Assembly (NCBI RefSeq): GCF_001905655.1
Contig: NZ_JMHT01000023.1
Coordinates: 52,565 to 116,564 of the forward strand
DNA: 64,000 nucleotides
Source of the DNA: Mycobacterium sp. ST-F2
Lineage (GTDB): Bacteria; Actinomycetota; Actinomycetes; Mycobacteriales; Mycobacteriaceae
Direction: 5' to 3'
Shown one piece after another: positions 8,773 through 17,665 of the stretch (positions within the stretch are counted from its first letter, which is position 1; every line of letters begins with the position of its first letter). The translations under genes were made by a program, and so were the position numbers. The notes under the pieces were generated by a model. The model was not told the origin of the DNA. It saw only the letters and a program-made list of their open reading frames with translations, and searched no databases.

Positions 8773-10403
8773 TGCACACCACCGTTCTCGCCGCCGCGAC
8801 CGTCGGCAACCCCGTCGCCAACATCGGCATCTTCAGTGTGTTCGTCATCGTGACGATGGTCGTGGTCATCAAGGCCAGCAAGCGCAACGCCACCGCCGAC
8901 GAGTTCTTCACCGGCGGCCGCGGTTTCTCCGGTCCGCAGAACGGCATCGCCATCGCCGGCGACTACCTGTCGGCCGCGAGCTTCCTCGGCATTGCCGGAG
9001 CCATCGCCGTCTACGGCTATGACGGCTTCCTGTACTCCATCGGCTTCCTGGTCGCCTGGCTGGTGGCGTTGCTGCTCGTGGCCGAATTGCTGCGCAACAC
9101 AGGCAGATTCACCATGGCCGACGTACTGAGCTTCCGACTCAAGCAGCGCCCGGTCCGGCTGGCGGCGGCCACCTCGACGCTGACGGTGTCGCTGTTCTAC
9201 CTGCTGGCCCAGATGGCCGGGGCGGGCGGTCTCGTCGCCCTGCTGCTCGACGTGAAGAGCCGCGGCGGCCAGTCGATCGTCATCGCCGTCGTCGGCGTCC
9301 TGATGATCGTCTACGTGCTGGTCGGCGGCATGAAGGGCACCACGTGGGTGCAGATCATCAAAGCCGTGCTGCTGATCACGGGCGCCGCGCTGATGACGGT
9401 CATGGTGCTCGGCAAGTTCGGGTTCAACTTCTCCGACATCCTCGGATCGGCGCAGTCCGCGATCTCGCACGCCACCACCAAGGGCGTGTCGAGCCGCGAC
9501 GTCCTGGCCCCGGGCGCACAGTACGGCGGTTCGCTCACCTCGAAGATCAACTTCGTGTCGCTGGCCCTGGCGCTGGTGCTGGGCACCGCGGGCCTGCCGC
9601 ACGTGCTGATGCGCTTCTACACCGTGCCGACCGCGAAAGAGGCTCGGCGGTCGGTGGTTTGGGCGATCGCGCTGATCGGTGCCTTCTACCTCTTCACGCT
9701 GGTGCTCGGGTACGGCGCGGCCGCCCTGGTGGGCCCGGACCGGATCCTCAAGGCGGCCGGTGGAGTGAACTCCGCGGCTCCGCTGCTGGCATTCGAACTG
9801 GGCGGCGTGATCCTGCTCGGGGTCATCTCGGCGGTGGCGTTCGCGACGATCCTCGCGGTCGTGGCCGGCCTGACCATCACGGCGTCGGCCTCGTTCGCGC
9901 ACGACATCTACGCCTCAGTCCTCAAGTCCCACAAGGTGACCGAGGACGAACAGGTGCGGGTATCCCGGATCACCGCGGTCGTGCTCGGCGTGTTCGCGAT
10001 CGGGCTCGGCATCCTGGCCAACGGTCAGAACGTGGCGTTCCTGGTGGCCCTGGCGTTCGCAGTGGCGGCCGCGGCCAACCTGCCCACGATCCTGTACTCG
10101 CTGTACTGGAAGCGGTTCAACACCCGCGGCGCGCTGTGGAGCATGTACGGCGGCCTGATCTCGACCATCGTGCTGATCGTGTTCTCCCCCGCCGTGTCGG
10201 GCAGCAAGACGGCGATGATCCCGGGTGCGGACTTCGCGTTCTTCCCGCTGGCCAACCCGGGCATCGTGTCCATCCCGCTGGCGTTCCTGCTCGGCATCAT
10301 CGGCACACTGACGTCGTCCGACACCGGGGACCCCGAGCGGAGTGCCGAGATGGAGGTGCGGTCGCTGACCGGCGTGGGCGCCGAGAAGCCCGTCGCGCAC
10401 TAG
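8772..10403 (+). CDS. actP: Cation/acetate symporter, solute:sodium symporter family (ActP-like)
   Basis: 543-residue transporter with about thirteen hydrophobic helices and the SSS-family features TADEFFTGGRGFSGPQNGIA near the N-terminus and GDYLSAASFLGIAG. This architecture, with an upstream DUF485 gene, is that of ActP acetate/glycolate/short-chain monocarboxylate permeases driven by a cation gradient. It may feed acetate to the glyoxylate route encoded at 57395-58687, though the two are far apart. The exact substrate is inferred from family only. Confidence 0.88.
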   Translation: MHTTVLAAATVGNPVANIGIFSVFVIVTMVVVIKASKRNATADEFFTGGRGFSGPQNGIAIAGDYLSAASFLGIAGAIAVYGYDGFLYSIGFLVAWLVALLLVAELLRNTGRFTMADVLSFRLKQRPVRLAAATSTLTVSLFYLLAQMAGAGGLVALLLDVKSRGGQSIVIAVVGVLMIVYVLVGGMKGTTWVQIIKAVLLITGAALMTVMVLGKFGFNFSDILGSAQSAISHATTKGVSSRDVLAPGAQYGGSLTSKINFVSLALALVLGTAGLPHVLMRFYTVPTAKEARRSVVWAIALIGAFYLFTLVLGYGAAALVGPDRILKAAGGVNSAAPLLAFELGGVILLGVISAVAFATILAVVAGLTITASASFAHDIYASVLKSHKVTEDEQVRVSRITAVVLGVFAIGLGILANGQNVAFLVALAFAVAAAANLPTILYSLYWKRFNTRGALWSMYGGLISTIVLIVFSPAVSGSKTAMIPGADFAFFPLANPGIVSIPLAFLLGIIGTLTSSDTGDPERSAEMEVRSLTGVGAEKPVAH

Positions 10404-10410
10404 GTCGCGG

Positions 10411-11028
10411 TCAGCGCATCGACTCCGCAGCCGGCTTGCCCGCCTGTCCTTGCAGCGCGGGCGGCAGGCTCGGCACGAAATGCCGTGCGGCGAAAGCACG
10501 GATCTCCTCGGCGCTGTCGAGCGCCTCGACGCTCGGCAACAGCAGCACCATCGCGGCGTAGCGCAAGATGGTGTCGGCCAGGTCGTTGACGGCCTGCTCG
10601 CCGATCCGGTCGGCGAACCCGTCCGGGAAGATGACACGCAACGCCGCCGCCATCCGGCCGACCGCCGCGCCGTAGTGGCGCTGCATGAGTTCGATGACGA
10701 GCGCGGGTTCGTCGGTCATCATCCGGTTCAGGACGCGGTGCCGCCGGAACCGCAGGATCGACAGCGTGAACGCCTCGACATACAGATTCGACTGCGGCCC
10801 AGCCTCTTTCAGCTCGCGCGCGATGTCGTCGAACAGCACGACGTTCTCGCGCTCGACGACGGCGGCCACCAGCTCGTCGCGGTTCGCGAACCGCCGGTAG
10901 ATGGTGGTGCGGCTGACGCCGGCCCGGCGCGCCACATCGTCGAGCGCGACGCGGCGGAAGCCGTGCTGCTCGAACTCGACGAGCGCGGCGTCGAGGATCG
11001 CGGCCGTCGCGTCAGCGGGCACGCGCAT
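10411..11028 (-). CDS. TetR family transcriptional regulator
   Basis: 205-residue regulator with an N-terminal helix-turn-helix ([21 protein letters not shown], given in part, near residues 28-48) and a divergent ligand domain. The ATG at 11026-11028 overlaps the end of the MpaB-like oxygenase gene by 17 bp, so the two are probably co-transcribed and this protein may control its own operon. A TetR-type inverted repeat lies just upstream of that operon at 11909-11934. The ligand is unknown. Confidence 0.85.
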   Translation of the reverse strand: MRVPADATAAILDAALVEFEQHGFRRVALDDVARRAGVSRTTIYRRFANRDELVAAVVERENVVLFDDIARELKEAGPQSNLYVEAFTLSILRFRRHRVLNRMMTDEPALVIELMQRHYGAAVGRMAAALRVIFPDGFADRIGEQAVNDLADTILRYAAMVLLLPSVEALDSAEEIRAFAARHFVPSLPPALQGQAGKPAAESMR

Positions 11029-11899
11029 AGCCCTTCTGCGCAAAGCTGTTGTACCGCACCGACATCGGCAACCGGTCCCACACCCAGTTCACCGGCTTGG
11101 TGCGCCAGGCAGCGGCGAACAGCTGGTAGGCGCGCTCCTGCCGGTCGGACCAGGGCAGCTCCAGCAGGTCCCGCGCCCGCGGCGGGAGCCCACCGGTGGT
11201 CAGGAACGCCGCGACGGGGTTGAACACCACCGCGATGACGCGCCACACCGCCGGGTTGACGGCCTTGGGCGCCGGAAAGCCTTTGGTCACATAGCCGACG
11301 CCGTACCGGGCCGTCTTGTGCGGCACCGCGACCTCGTTGATCATCCGGTCCCAGTACTCCTCGAATTCGGCGTAGGTGGCCGGCATGGGCCGGTCACTGA
11401 CGCCGTAGCGGCGGTACCAGGTCTTGGACTCGAGGTAGATCTGCTCCTTCTCGGCATCGGTCAGCCGCTTGACGAAGGTGTCCGCGAAATAGAGCACCTG
11501 CTCGACGAACGTCGCGTGCGCCCAGTAGTAGGTCTCCGGGTCGAGCGCGTGGTAGCGGCTCCCGTCGGGCATGTCGCCTTTGATCTCGCGGTGGAAGTCG
11601 CGGACCTGGGTGCCGGTGTTGGCGTCGTCGGTGCCGTAGACGGTGCGGAAGATCGGCGGCAGGGAGCGCTTGATCCGCGCCGAGGTGTCCGCGAAGAACA
11701 CCGAATGGTCCAGCACACCCTGGCCCAGCTGGGCGAGCATGTTCTGCAGCACCGCCGGCCGCGGGCCGATCAGGTACATCCGGTTGTCGCCGAAGTACTT
11801 CCACACCAGCGAGTCCGGCCCCAATGGCAGCGCGTCGGCTTTCCCCGTCGCTCCGCTCGCCCCGTCGACCAGCTCGGACTGTTCCGCAAGTTCGGTCAT
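11012..11899 (-). CDS. MpaB/Lcp-family oxygenase (DUF2236)
   Basis: 295-residue alpha-helical haem-type oxygenase-like protein of the DUF2236 family, related to mycophenolate MpaB and the latex-clearing protein. Typical parts are the [29 protein letters not shown] region (residues ~25-53, partial), the conserved DFHREIKG and [15 protein letters not shown] histidine-bearing segments, and the FxxYWDRM stretch. These histidines and arginine are the expected haem ligands. It sits between an acyl-CoA dehydrogenase and a TetR gene. The substrate is not evident. Confidence 0.85.
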   Translation of the reverse strand: MTELAEQSELVDGASGATGKADALPLGPDSLVWKYFGDNRMYLIGPRPAVLQNMLAQLGQGVLDHSVFFADTSARIKRSLPPIFRTVYGTDDANTGTQVRDFHREIKGDMPDGSRYHALDPETYYWAHATFVEQVLYFADTFVKRLTDAEKEQIYLESKTWYRRYGVSDRPMPATYAEFEEYWDRMINEVAVPHKTARYGVGYVTKGFPAPKAVNPAVWRVIAVVFNPVAAFLTTGGLPPRARDLLELPWSDRQERAYQLFAAAWRTKPVNWVWDRLPMSVRYNSFAQKGYARAR

Positions 11900-11908
11900 G
11901 CGGAACAG

Positions 11909-11934
11909 TGTTACAAATTTTGCACTCTGTAACA
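11909..11934. promoter_or_regulatory. Candidate TetR operator upstream of the MpaB-TetR pair
   Basis: Perfect inverted repeat TGTTACA (11909-11915) and TGTAACA (11928-11934), centres 19 bp apart. It lies in the 39-bp gap between the acyl-CoA dehydrogenase stop and the oxygenase ATG. The local sequence is strikingly AT-rich for this genome, and the TetR gene is two genes downstream, so autoregulation is the natural reading. Confidence 0.6.
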
Positions 11935-11938
11935 ACTC

Positions 11939-13150
11939 CTATTTGAGCGGCAACCCCGTGATCGCGCGGGACATCACCAGCCGCTGAATCTCGCTGGTGC
12001 CCTCGAAGATCGTGAAGATCTTGGCGTCGCGGTGCCACCGCTCCACCGGGTAGTCGCGGGTGTAGCCGTTGCCGCCCAGAATCTGGATGGCCTCGTCGGT
12101 CACGTAGACCGCGGTCTCGCTGGCGACGAGCTTCGCCATGGAGCCCTCGGCGTTCTCGAACGGCAGGTTGTTGCGCGCCATCCAGCCGGCTCGCCACACC
12201 AGCAGCCGCGCCGCGTCGATGCGGCACTTCATGTCGGCCAGCTTGAACGCGACGGCCTGGAAGTCCCCGATCTTGCGACCGAACTGCTCGCGCTCCTGTG
12301 CGTACCCGAGCGCGTACTCGTACGCCGCACGGGACACCCCGAGCGCCATGGCCCCGACGGTCGGCCGCGTCCGCTCGAACGTCTTCATCGCGACCTGGCC
12401 CGCTGAGCTCTTGCCCTCACGGGTGCGGGCCACCCGCTCCTCGAACTTCTCTCGGCCGCCGACGATCAGGCGGCCCGGCAAGCGGACGTCGTCGAGCACG
12501 ACCTCGGCGGTGTGCGACGCCCGGATGCCGTGCTTCTTGAACTTCTGTCCCTGACTGAAGCCCTTGGTGCCCGGCGGGATGATGAAGCTGGCCTGGCCAC
12601 GCGATCCCAATTCCGGGTAAACCGAGGCAACGACGATGTGCACGTTGGCGATTCCGCCGTTGGAGGCCCAGGTCTTTGTCCCGTTGAGTACCCATTCGTC
12701 GGTGGCCTCGTCGTACCGCGCCCGCGTGATGATCGACGAAACATCCGATCCCGCACCGGGTTCCGACGAACAGAACGCGGCCAGCTTGGGATCGTTGATG
12801 TCGCCGTACATCTGGGGCAGCCACTCACCCAGCTGTTCCATGGTGCCGTTGGCCGCCAGTGACGCGGCAGCCAGACCGGTGCCCATGATCGACATCGAAA
12901 TTCCGGCGTCGCCCCAGAACAGCTCTTCGACGGCGACGGGCATGCCGAGCCCGGTCTCCTCGGCAGTCTGAGCAGCAAAGAACTCCATGGAGTACAGGCC
13001 GACCTTGGCCGCCTCCTGGAGGATCGGCCAGGGCGTCTCTTCGCGCTCGTCCCACTCTTCGGCGGCGGGACGGATCACGTCTGCAGCGAACTCGTGAACC
13101 CAGTCCCGGACCTGGCAGACGTCGGCAGACAGTTCCAGCGAAAAAGACAT
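11939..13150 (-). CDS. Acyl-CoA dehydrogenase
   Basis: 403-residue FAD acyl-CoA dehydrogenase. It has an N-terminal helical domain, the FAD/substrate strand region FCSSEPGAGSDVSS, the TKTWASNGG motif and C-terminal QILGGNGYTRDYPVERWHRD (partial). The catalytic-base segment is IFEGTSEIQ. It oxidises an acyl-CoA to the trans-2-enoyl-CoA; chain length is not evident. The ATG at 13148-13150 is preferred over a GTG 9 bases upstream; neither has a strong ribosome site. A 10-bp gap separates it from the upstream small membrane gene. Confidence 0.92.
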   Translation of the reverse strand: MSFSLELSADVCQVRDWVHEFAADVIRPAAEEWDEREETPWPILQEAAKVGLYSMEFFAAQTAEETGLGMPVAVEELFWGDAGISMSIMGTGLAAASLAANGTMEQLGEWLPQMYGDINDPKLAAFCSSEPGAGSDVSSIITRARYDEATDEWVLNGTKTWASNGGIANVHIVVASVYPELGSRGQASFIIPPGTKGFSQGQKFKKHGIRASHTAEVVLDDVRLPGRLIVGGREKFEERVARTREGKSSAGQVAMKTFERTRPTVGAMALGVSRAAYEYALGYAQEREQFGRKIGDFQAVAFKLADMKCRIDAARLLVWRAGWMARNNLPFENAEGSMAKLVASETAVYVTDEAIQILGGNGYTRDYPVERWHRDAKIFTIFEGTSEIQRLVMSRAITGLPLK

Positions 13151-13160
13151 GGGCGACACA

Positions 13161-13403
13161 CTACTTGGCGCGCCGCCACCTCGCGGTACCTACTACGGCG
13201 AGCACCCCGGCCAAGGCCGCCAGCAACAAGGACAGCGTGATGAGCGACGGGTCATAGAGCACCGACGTCTTCACCGGCTCGCCGGGAATCACCGGCGCGA
13301 CGTCGGCGATCGACGACGCGGCCAGCCAACTCACCACGGCGCCGACGGCCGCCAGCACCGCGACCACGAGCGCACCGGCGGCCACGATCTTGTCGCGGCT
13401 CAT
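13161..13403 (-). CDS. Small two-helix membrane protein, unknown function
   Basis: 80-residue protein with a hydrophobic helix at about 7-30 and another at about 54-72, a short polar loop between (IPGEPVKTSVLYDP), and a basic tail. I do not recognise a family with certainty; it lies where M. tuberculosis has the small membrane protein Rv0514. Its ATG overlaps the stop of the next upstream gene by 4 bases, which places it at the end of the hem operon's membrane-protein tail. Confidence 0.75.
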   Translation of the reverse strand: MSRDKIVAAGALVVAVLAAVGAVVSWLAASSIADVAPVIPGEPVKTSVLYDPSLITLSLLLAALAGVLAVVGTARWRRAK

Positions 13404-13900
13404 TCGTCGTTGTCCTCGCCGAGTTCGCGCACACCCAACGCCTCCAGCTGGGCCCGCAACCCGCGATGGCGCCGCGCCCAGGCCTGCCCGCTGCGCTCAC
13501 CGGTCAGCTTGACGCCGATCCCGGTGCGGCCGCGCGGAACGCCCGTGAGCTCCCCGAACGCCCGGTACGACTGCCAGCGGGGCACGTCAGCGCCTCTGGC
13601 CTCCGGGAACATCCCGATCATGTCCGCGACCCGCACGGACTCGGTGCCTTGCCGCAGGTACTCGGGCGTCAGCTCGACCGAGGTGTGCAGCCGCGCCGCC
13701 TTGACCTGCAACCCCAGGAACCCGGTGACCAGGACGAGGAACACCACCGGCACCAACGGGTCCACCCGGTGCGCCGACCACAACTGCATCGCCGCGATGG
13801 AGGCACCGGAGAACGGACCGAGCGCCAACCACCACCAGCTGGCACCGACCTCGTGGAAGAGAATCTGCTCGGCGTCGGTGTCAGTCGGCGCGTCCGTCAT
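13400..13900 (-). CDS. DUF3093-like membrane protein
   Basis: 166-residue protein with two hydrophobic helices near residues 22-40 and 49-66, followed by a soluble domain rich in charged residues with repeated strand-like segments (RTGIGVKLTG). The layout resembles DUF3093 proteins of actinobacteria; the assignment is by pattern only. The ATG at 13898-13900 overlaps the preceding gene's stop by 4 bases, and its own stop overlaps the next ATG. Function unknown. Confidence 0.7.
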   Translation of the reverse strand: MTDAPTDTDAEQILFHEVGASWWWLALGPFSGASIAAMQLWSAHRVDPLVPVVFLVLVTGFLGLQVKAARLHTSVELTPEYLRQGTESVRVADMIGMFPEARGADVPRWQSYRAFGELTGVPRGRTGIGVKLTGERSGQAWARRHRGLRAQLEALGVRELGEDNDE

Positions 13901-14301
13901 GCGTTGGCCTTTCCGTCGAACCACGTCTGCGCCGCCGGCCGGGTGATCGAGACCGTCCCGCCGATCAACGGCAGCAGCGCCAACAACGACAGCAGCTGCG
14001 CCACTCCCAGCAGCGCGAGAAGGCCGACGACGATCACGATCGCCATGGACAACGCGACCGCGGCCCGACGAAACCGGTTGTCCCCCGAGCGGGCCCGGCC
14101 GGCGGAAAAAGCCATGGCGGCGCCGGCGAGGGCGGTGATGGCGCCGAAGCCCAGAACCAGGCCACGGTAGGCGGCGGGCACCTCCGCGGTGGCGGTCAAC
14201 ATGCCGCCGACCATCAGCAGCACCGCGGCCACCACCCAGCACCAGAAAGCGACCGTGACGGCCTGCGGTCGGGCGGGCGCGGAGGGCGTGGGCTCAGTCA
14301 T
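13897..14301 (-). CDS. Four-helix membrane protein, unknown function
   Basis: 134-residue protein with four hydrophobic helices (about 15-36, 46-66, 83-104 and 106-120) and a proline-rich cytoplasmic start. No family recognised. It starts at the ATG at 14299-14301 and is coupled to the downstream DUF3093-like gene by an ATGA overlap. The gap to the upstream gene holds one copy of a dispersed 67-bp repeat that may end or attenuate transcription from the hem operon. Confidence 0.72.
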   Translation of the reverse strand: MTEPTPSAPARPQAVTVAFWCWVVAAVLLMVGGMLTATAEVPAAYRGLVLGFGAITALAGAAMAFSAGRARSGDNRFRRAAVALSMAIVIVVGLLALLGVAQLLSLLALLPLIGGTVSITRPAAQTWFDGKANA

Positions 14302-14350
14302 ATCCGGGCCAGCCTAGCGGGCCACATGTGCGTTCACGTCGACCTGGGCG

Positions 14351-14417
14351 CCCGCGAGCGGCCCCGAAATTCACGCTTCGCGCGGCGCGCCGCCGTACAG
14401 ACACGGCCGCTCGCGGG
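14351..14417. repeat. Dispersed intergenic palindromic repeat, copy 1
   Basis: 67-bp element bounded by CCCGCGAGCGGCC and GGCCGCTCGCGGG, which can pair. The inner sequence shares TTCACGC- and ACAGACACGG-like blocks with the copies near 22061-22128 and 35532-35598. It ends 3 bp after (in the minus direction) the stop of the gene at 14421-14912. Confidence 0.75.
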
Positions 14418-14420
14418 TGG

Positions 14421-14912
14421 TTAGCGGACGAAGTAGGCGTTCGAATCGGGGCGGTGCAGCAGGTACACGCCGCCGCCGATCAGCACGGCGCCGCCGATGC
14501 CGCACACCGCGTAGCCCAGCGCCGCGGCCGCACCGTGGTAGTTGGCGAACAGGTTGGTGGTCAGGTACAGGATCGTGGCCGCCGACCCGCCGGTGAGGAT
14601 GCTGCGCGCCCACCGGTAGCGCTGGCGCAGCAGCACCAGGAACGTGGCCACCAGGACCACGATGATGAACAGCATCAGGCCGGACACCGCGTACGCGTAG
14701 CCCGACACCTCCCGCTCGGGCGTCGTCAGCAGGTTGATGACGTAGCCGATCACCGACAGCGGCAGCGCGGCCGTCCACAGCCAGAAACCGGTGACGACGT
14801 CCTGCGGCATCTCCTGCGGCTCGGGTGCGGGCCCGTCGGGCCCCGGACCCTGCTGCGGCGGGTACTGCGGGTGGTAGGGGTTCTTCGGGTCGTGCGGGTT
14901 GAGTGGGTTCAC
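14421..14912 (-). CDS. Four-helix membrane protein following hemB (Rv0513-like)
   Basis: 163-residue protein. The first ~35 residues are extremely rich in Pro, Asn and Gln (NPLNPHDPKNPYHPQYPP, partial), followed by four hydrophobic helices near 43-62, 74-95, 105-122 and 131-150. The GTG start at 14910-14912 overlaps the hemB stop by 4 bases. Position and layout match the conserved membrane protein Rv0513 after hemB in M. tuberculosis. A role in haem handling is suggested only by this constant linkage. Confidence 0.78.
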   Translation of the reverse strand: MNPLNPHDPKNPYHPQYPPQQGPGPDGPAPEPQEMPQDVVTGFWLWTAALPLSVIGYVINLLTTPEREVSGYAYAVSGLMLFIIVVLVATFLVLLRQRYRWARSILTGGSAATILYLTTNLFANYHGAAAALGYAVCGIGGAVLIGGGVYLLHRPDSNAYFVR

Positions 14913-15889
14913 CGCAGCCAGCCCGCGACGTCCGTCGCCCAGTACGTGAGGACGATGTCGGCGCCGGCGCGCCGAATGCCGACCAGCGACTCCAGGACCG
15001 AGGACCGCAGGTCGATCCAGCCGTTGGCGGCGGCTGCGCTGATCATCGCGTACTCACCCGAAATCTGGTACGCCGCAACGGGTACCGGCGAAATCTCGGC
15101 AGCGGCGCGCACCACGTCCAGGTAGCTCATCGCCGGCTTGACCATCACCATGTCGGCGCCTTCGGCGAGGTCCAGCTCGATTTCGCGCACCGCTTCGCGG
15201 GCGTTGCCCGGATCCTGTTGGTAGGTACGACGATCGCCCTGCAGGCTCGAGCCGACCGCCTCGCGGAACGGGCCGTAGAACGCCGACGCGAATTTGGCGG
15301 CGTAGGCCAGGATCGCGACATCGCTGTGCCCGGCGTGGTCCAGCCCGTCGCGGATCGCCGCGACCTGACCGTCCATCATGCCGCTGGGACTGACGACGTG
15401 TGCGCCCGAATGCGCTTGCGCCACGGCGAGTTTGATGTACTGCTCGTTGGTGGCGTCGTTGTCGACGCGGCCGTGCACGTCCAGCACGCCGCAATGCCCG
15501 TGATCGGTGAATTCGTCCAGGCAGGTGTCGGCCATCAGCACCGTCGCGTCGCCCAGGTCCGAATTCAGGTCGCGCAGCGCGACATTCAGGATGCCGTCGG
15601 GGTTGACGCCCTCGGAGCCGGTGGCGTCCTTGTCACCGTCGCACGGGATGCCGAACAGCATCAGCCCACCGACACCGGCCTCGACGGCTTCGGCCGCGGC
15701 GCGGCGCAGCGACTCCCGGGTGTGCTGCACGACACCGGGCATCGCGCTGATCGGACGCGGCTCGGCGAGCCCGTCGGCGACGAACAGCGGCAGCACCAGA
15801 TGCCGTGGCTCCAGCGAGGTTTCGGACACCAGACGGCGCAATGCCGGGGTGGTCCGCAGTCGCCGCGGCCGATGCCGTGGATAGGACAC
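14909..15889 (-). CDS. hemB: Delta-aminolevulinic acid dehydratase (porphobilinogen synthase)
   Basis: Condenses two 5-aminolevulinate molecules to porphobilinogen; 326 residues, full family length. The Schiff-base lysines lie in AYAAKFASAFYGPFR (Lys199) and MVKPAMSYLD (Lys251). The metal loop reads DTCLDEFTDHGHCG: Cys123 and Cys133 are present, but the middle zinc cysteine of the E. coli enzyme is Asp125, a mixed form. The GTG at 15887-15889 follows a GAGGAGG ribosome site. It is separated from hemD by 84 bp containing a stem-loop, so its level may be set apart from the upstream genes. Confidence 0.96.
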   Translation of the reverse strand: MSYPRHRPRRLRTTPALRRLVSETSLEPRHLVLPLFVADGLAEPRPISAMPGVVQHTRESLRRAAAEAVEAGVGGLMLFGIPCDGDKDATGSEGVNPDGILNVALRDLNSDLGDATVLMADTCLDEFTDHGHCGVLDVHGRVDNDATNEQYIKLAVAQAHSGAHVVSPSGMMDGQVAAIRDGLDHAGHSDVAILAYAAKFASAFYGPFREAVGSSLQGDRRTYQQDPGNAREAVREIELDLAEGADMVMVKPAMSYLDVVRAAAEISPVPVAAYQISGEYAMISAAAANGWIDLRSSVLESLVGIRRAGADIVLTYWATDVAGWLR

Positions 15890-15909
15890 AGGAATGCCTC
15901 CTCGTTCGC

Positions 15910-15966
15910 CGAAACCGCATTCCGGCAGGCAGAGTGCGAGTACCCGCCTGCTGGAATGCCGTTTCG
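15910..15966 (-). terminator. Stem-loop between hemD and hemB
   Basis: Inverted repeat of 21-base arms (15910-15930 and 15946-15966, 19 of 21 paired, core GCATTCC / GGAATGC) with a 15-base loop. No T-run follows. It ends about 20 bp before the hemB start codon, so it may be a partial terminator, an mRNA-processing site or a 3' stabiliser of the hemACD message. Confidence 0.6.
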
Positions 15967-15973
15967 ATCGAGT

Positions 15974-17662
15974 TTAGCGGCGCCGGCTCTTCTTGCGCGG
16001 AGGCGGCAACGCACCCTCGGCGCGCAGGCGAGCGGCGTGCTCGGCCAGCGCCTCGACCAGCGGGCCGACGGCGGCGGTCTCCGGCTGCACGTCCACGCGC
16101 AGGCCGAATTCGGCTGCGGTTTCAGCGGTTTTCGGGCCGATGCAGGCGACGATGGTCCGGGCGTGCGGCTTTCCGGCGATACCGACCAGGTTGCGCACCG
16201 TGGAGCTCGAGGTGAAGCACACGGCGTCGAAACCACCGGTCTTGATCATCTCGCGGGTGTGCGCCGGTGGCGGTGCCGCCCGGACGGTGCGGTAGGCCGT
16301 GACGTCCTCGATCTCCCAGCCGCGCTCGCGCAGGCCCTCGGCCAGCGTCTCGGTGGCGATGTCGGCACGCGGCAGCAGCACACGGTTCACCGGGTCGAAA
16401 ATGTCGTCGTAGTCCGGGAATTCGTCCAGCAGGCCCAGCGACGACTGCTCACCGGCGGGCACCAGCTCGGGGTTGATGCCGAACGCGCGCACCTTGTCCG
16501 CGGTGGCCTGACCGACACACGCGATCTTCACACCGGAGAACGCGCGGGCGTCCAGACCGAACTCGTTGAACTTCTCCCACACCGCACGCACCGCGTTGGT
16601 GGAGGTGAACACGACCCACTGGAAGCGGCCGTCGACCAGACCCTTGACCGCACGCTCCATCTGGGCGGGGCTGCGCGGCGGCTCGACCGCGATGGTCGGC
16701 ACCTCGATCGGCAGGGCGCCGTGGCCCACCAGTCGATCGCTCATCTCGCCGGCCTGGTCCTTGGTGCGCGGCACCAGCACGGTCCAGCCGTACAGCGAGC
16801 GGCTCTCCCACCAGTTCAGCTTGGCCCGGTGCGCCACGGTCTTGCCGATGGTCACGACCAGCGGGCCCGCCAGCGGACCGACCGGCTCAGGGCCGACGGG
16901 CTTCTCCAGCACGGCCTTGTCCAGCAGCCCGGCCAGCGTGGTCTCGATGGACCGCTGCTGGCAGGTGGTGCCGTTGGCCGTCACGACGCACGGGGTGCTG
17001 TCGGTGAGGCCGTATTCGATCAGGGTGCGGGCGGCGTCCGGCAGGTGCGACACCGTCGCGTGCAGGATCAGCGGCCCGGGAGCCGCAGCCAGCGCGGCCC
17101 AGTCGACGTCACCACGGACGTCGGCCACGGTGTGCGACGAACCGACGGGCAGGCCCGCGTAGGTCGGCACCGCCGTCGACGACGGCAGGCCGGGCACCAG
17201 CTCGAAGTGCGCCGCGGTCTTGGCCAGCGCGTTCACCTCGGTGATGACGGAGTCGACCGACAGCGGGTCGCCGGCGACCAGACGCACCACGTCGACGCCG
17301 GTCTTCGCCTCGGCGATGAGCAGCTTGGCCACCTCGGTGGGGTCGCCCAGCGCGGGACGGACGTCGACACCGTGCGGGAACGTCATAGTCGGCGCGGCGG
17401 CCGGGGCCTTGTCGGCCGCGGCCTCGTCAGCCTTCGGTTCGGCGGCCGGCTCGGCGTCGGCCGGGTGCGGCCCGGACGTCGGCGGCAGATCGGTACCGAT
17501 CAGCGCCAGCACCGCCTCGGGCACATCAGGGTCGGTGAAAACCAACGCCGCATGCGCCAAGACGTTCCGCGCACGCGTCGTCAACAGGCCCGGGTCACCG
17601 GGGCCGGAACCGACAAAGGTGATGCGGCCAGGCTTGTGCTGCTTACGCACTCGGGTCGTCAT
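15974..17662 (-). CDS. hemD: Fused uroporphyrin-III C-methyltransferase-like / uroporphyrinogen-III synthase
   Basis: 562-residue two-domain protein. Residues ~12-270 form a tetrapyrrole-methylase domain (opening VGSGPGDPGLLTTRA), interrupted by an acidic Ala/Glu/Pro insertion near 68-90. Residues ~290-545 are a HemD domain closing and inverting the D ring of hydroxymethylbilane (FTSTNAVRAVW and CFTSSSTVRNLVG segments). The methylase region lacks the usual GDPFVFGRGGEE-type block (here GDPLSVDSVITEV), so methyltransferase activity is doubtful. The C-terminus is a basic KKSRRR tail. It follows hemC by 3 bases. Confidence 0.93.
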   Translation of the reverse strand: MTTRVRKQHKPGRITFVGSGPGDPGLLTTRARNVLAHAALVFTDPDVPEAVLALIGTDLPPTSGPHPADAEPAAEPKADEAAADKAPAAAPTMTFPHGVDVRPALGDPTEVAKLLIAEAKTGVDVVRLVAGDPLSVDSVITEVNALAKTAAHFELVPGLPSSTAVPTYAGLPVGSSHTVADVRGDVDWAALAAAPGPLILHATVSHLPDAARTLIEYGLTDSTPCVVTANGTTCQQRSIETTLAGLLDKAVLEKPVGPEPVGPLAGPLVVTIGKTVAHRAKLNWWESRSLYGWTVLVPRTKDQAGEMSDRLVGHGALPIEVPTIAVEPPRSPAQMERAVKGLVDGRFQWVVFTSTNAVRAVWEKFNEFGLDARAFSGVKIACVGQATADKVRAFGINPELVPAGEQSSLGLLDEFPDYDDIFDPVNRVLLPRADIATETLAEGLRERGWEIEDVTAYRTVRAAPPPAHTREMIKTGGFDAVCFTSSSTVRNLVGIAGKPHARTIVACIGPKTAETAAEFGLRVDVQPETAAVGPLVEALAEHAARLRAEGALPPPRKKSRRR

Positions 17663-17665
17663 CTC

